Assembly: GCA_030598885.1 (NCBI GenBank)
Contig: JAUVOZ010000115.1
Coordinates: forward strand, 1 to 6,570
Length of the DNA stretch: 6,570 nt
Reading direction: 5' to 3'
Source of the DNA: Anaerolineae bacterium
Lineage (GTDB): Bacteria > Chloroflexota > Anaerolineae > Anaerolineales > E44-bin32
Part shown: in pieces, positions 5,766-6,570 of the stretch
Numbering within the stretch: the stretch's first letter is position 1
Layout: the number at the start of each line of letters is the position of its first letter
The notes under the pieces: model-generated
Seen by the model: the letters and a program-made list of their open reading frames with translations, nothing else
What the model was told of the DNA's origin: nothing
The model's database searches: none
Position numbers and translations under genes: made by a program

Positions 5766-6317
5766 CTAAGGCTGTTGATGAACTTCCGGTTTTAATTCTG
5801 CGATATATGGCAATGTGCGAAAGGAGTCGGCGAAATCCAATCCATAGCCGACAACCCAGACGTCGGGTATCTCAAAGCCCAGATAGTGAATCGGCACATC
5901 GAGGCTATCGCGCTCTTTTTTCAGCAATACACAGGTACGCAGAGAAGCCGGTTTACGCCCTTTCAGTATTCGATAAAGGTAACTGAGCGTATGTCCAGAG
6001 TCGACGATATCCTCGACGATTAATACATGCCGACCCTCGATGGGTTCACGCAGGTCCATCATGATGCGTACTGCCCCAGAGGAGGTGGTTGTCTTCCCAT
6101 AACTTGAGAGTGCCATAAAATCCACTACATGCGGCACAGTCAATTTGCGGGTCAAATCAGCCAAGAAGATGAAAGCACCTTTGAGGATGCCGATTAGGTA
6201 GAGCCCACCTTCTTCAACGTAATCACCCGCAAGCTGGTCTGCGATCTCACCGATACGGACTCGGATGGAGTCAGCCGGGATCAAAACCCGCGCCAATGCG
6301 GGAGGCAGTTCATTCAC
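5766..6317 (-). CDS. hpt: Hypoxanthine phosphoribosyltransferase
   Basis: This cytoplasmic purine-salvage enzyme joins hypoxanthine (and usually guanine) to PRPP, giving IMP or GMP and pyrophosphate. It has 183 residues, the normal length of the bacterial family. The signatures are in order: LIGILKGAFIF (41-51, with the Lys-Gly pyrophosphate loop at 46-47), the flexible catalytic loop around FMALSSYG (67-74), the PRPP-binding motif IVEDIVDSGHT (100-110, acidic Glu102-Asp103 and Asp106), a basic LLKKER strand (131-136) that includes the purine-contacting Lys, and VWVVGYGLDFADSFRTLPYI (153-172) with the base-stacking and Mg-binding residues. Nothing key is missing. The start is GTG at 6317, supported by AAGGAG at 6326-6331 with eight bases between; an overlapping ATG at 6313 is out of frame. 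It is the first gene of the window in transcription order, with its own promoter candidates, and is probably unrelated in function to its surface-protein neighbours. Confidence 0.97.
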   Translation of the reverse strand: MNELPPALARVLIPADSIRVRIGEIADQLAGDYVEEGGLYLIGILKGAFIFLADLTRKLTVPHVVDFMALSSYGKTTTSSGAVRIMMDLREPIEGRHVLIVEDIVDSGHTLSYLYRILKGRKPASLRTCVLLKKERDSLDVPIHYLGFEIPDVWVVGYGLDFADSFRTLPYIAELKPEVHQQP

Positions 6318-6325
6318 AAGAGATT

Positions 6326-6331
6326 CTCCTT
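6326..6331 (-). promoter_or_regulatory. Strong ribosome binding site for the GTG start of hpt
   Basis: AAGGAG on the minus strand stands eight bases before the GTG at 6317. This is the best ribosome site in the window and justifies the non-ATG start. Confidence 0.8.
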
Positions 6332-6407
6332 GCCGGACCTGAGAGGGAAACCATAGCTGACGGATACGACGGACAGGTTATCTTACCAAAAATTATCTTC
6401 TATGCAT

Positions 6408-6436
6408 ATTTTAGGTGCAATAGCTTGCCAACTCAA
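6408..6436 (-). promoter_or_regulatory. Candidate sigma70-type promoter of hpt
   Basis: On the minus strand TTGAGT (6431-6436, four of six) is separated by exactly 17 bases from TAAAAT (6408-6413, five of six). Transcription would begin near 6401, leaving about 84 bases of leader. This is the best promoter candidate in the window. Nothing resembling a known purine riboswitch core was recognised in the leader. Confidence 0.5.
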
Positions 6437-6494
6437 TCCCGTTGCTGGTTTGCACTACGGTGGTTATTCGCTCAACTCCACAATGGGCTTGAAC

Positions 6495-6523
6495 ACTATA
6501 CTGCCAAAAGCGGAACAAGTCAT
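6495..6523 (-). promoter_or_regulatory. Second, upstream candidate promoter for hpt
   Basis: ATGACT (6518-6523, four of six) and TATAGT (6495-6500, five of six) are spaced by 17 bases on the minus strand. If used, it would give a leader of about 170 bases. No gene was found between 6318 and the window end at 6570. Confidence 0.3.
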
Positions 6524-6570
6524 TATGAGCCTGATGTTAGACAACGTATCTTGTAAAGTCCGGTGCTGGC

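Noticed and set aside
4977..6317. A thiazole/oxazole peptide cluster built on the SagB-like gene
   Set aside because: No YcaO-type protein, partner cyclodehydratase or precursor peptide is present on either side in the window.
6296..6556. Plus-strand open frame of 86 codons upstream of hpt
   Set aside because: It overlaps the hpt start and the best promoter candidate, has no recognisable domain and no ribosome site of note.

Overview
The window looks like chromosomal DNA of a Chloroflexota bacterium, most likely Anaerolineae or a relative. This is inferred from protein style, not from a marker gene. The signs are a secreted protein and a sortase, each with a Thr-Pro linker; a small basic protein with a C-terminal membrane anchor of a kind I associate with that phylum; and a membrane class III cyclase. 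Base composition looks near 50% GC. I see no mobile element, CRISPR array, rRNA or tRNA.

Seven genes are supported and all lie on the minus strand, so transcription runs from high to low coordinates. In that order they are: hpt, hypoxanthine phosphoribosyltransferase (6317-5766); a lipoprotein-type SagB-like nitroreductase (5663-4977); a 113-residue all-helical protein of unknown function (4846-4505); a membrane-anchored sortase (4240-3311); a 74-residue tail-anchored protein (3220-2996); a receptor-type class IIIb adenylate cyclase with extracellular sensor, HAMP and catalytic domains (2965-1022); and an incomplete membrane-anchored Thr-Pro-rich protein that runs off the window start (681-1).

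Gaps between genes are 30 to 340 bases, so this is not one tight operon. Only the tail-anchored protein and the cyclase (30-base gap) look clearly co-transcribed. The other gaps hold candidate sigma70-type promoters (upstream of hpt, the helical protein, the sortase and the Thr-Pro protein), candidate intrinsic terminators (after the sortase and after the cyclase) and one strong 10-bp hairpin without a T tract (4384-4415).

Except for hpt (purine salvage) and the helical protein (location unknown), the products are predicted to sit in or beyond the membrane. The block therefore reads as a loose cell-surface and sensing neighbourhood. No defence system or biosynthetic cluster is evident, and nothing proves that the genes act together. 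The most unusual points are the exported SagB-like flavoenzyme without a peptide-modification cluster, the sortase with a long charged cytoplasmic extension, the unknown helical protein, and the operator-like dyads overlapping two candidate promoters.
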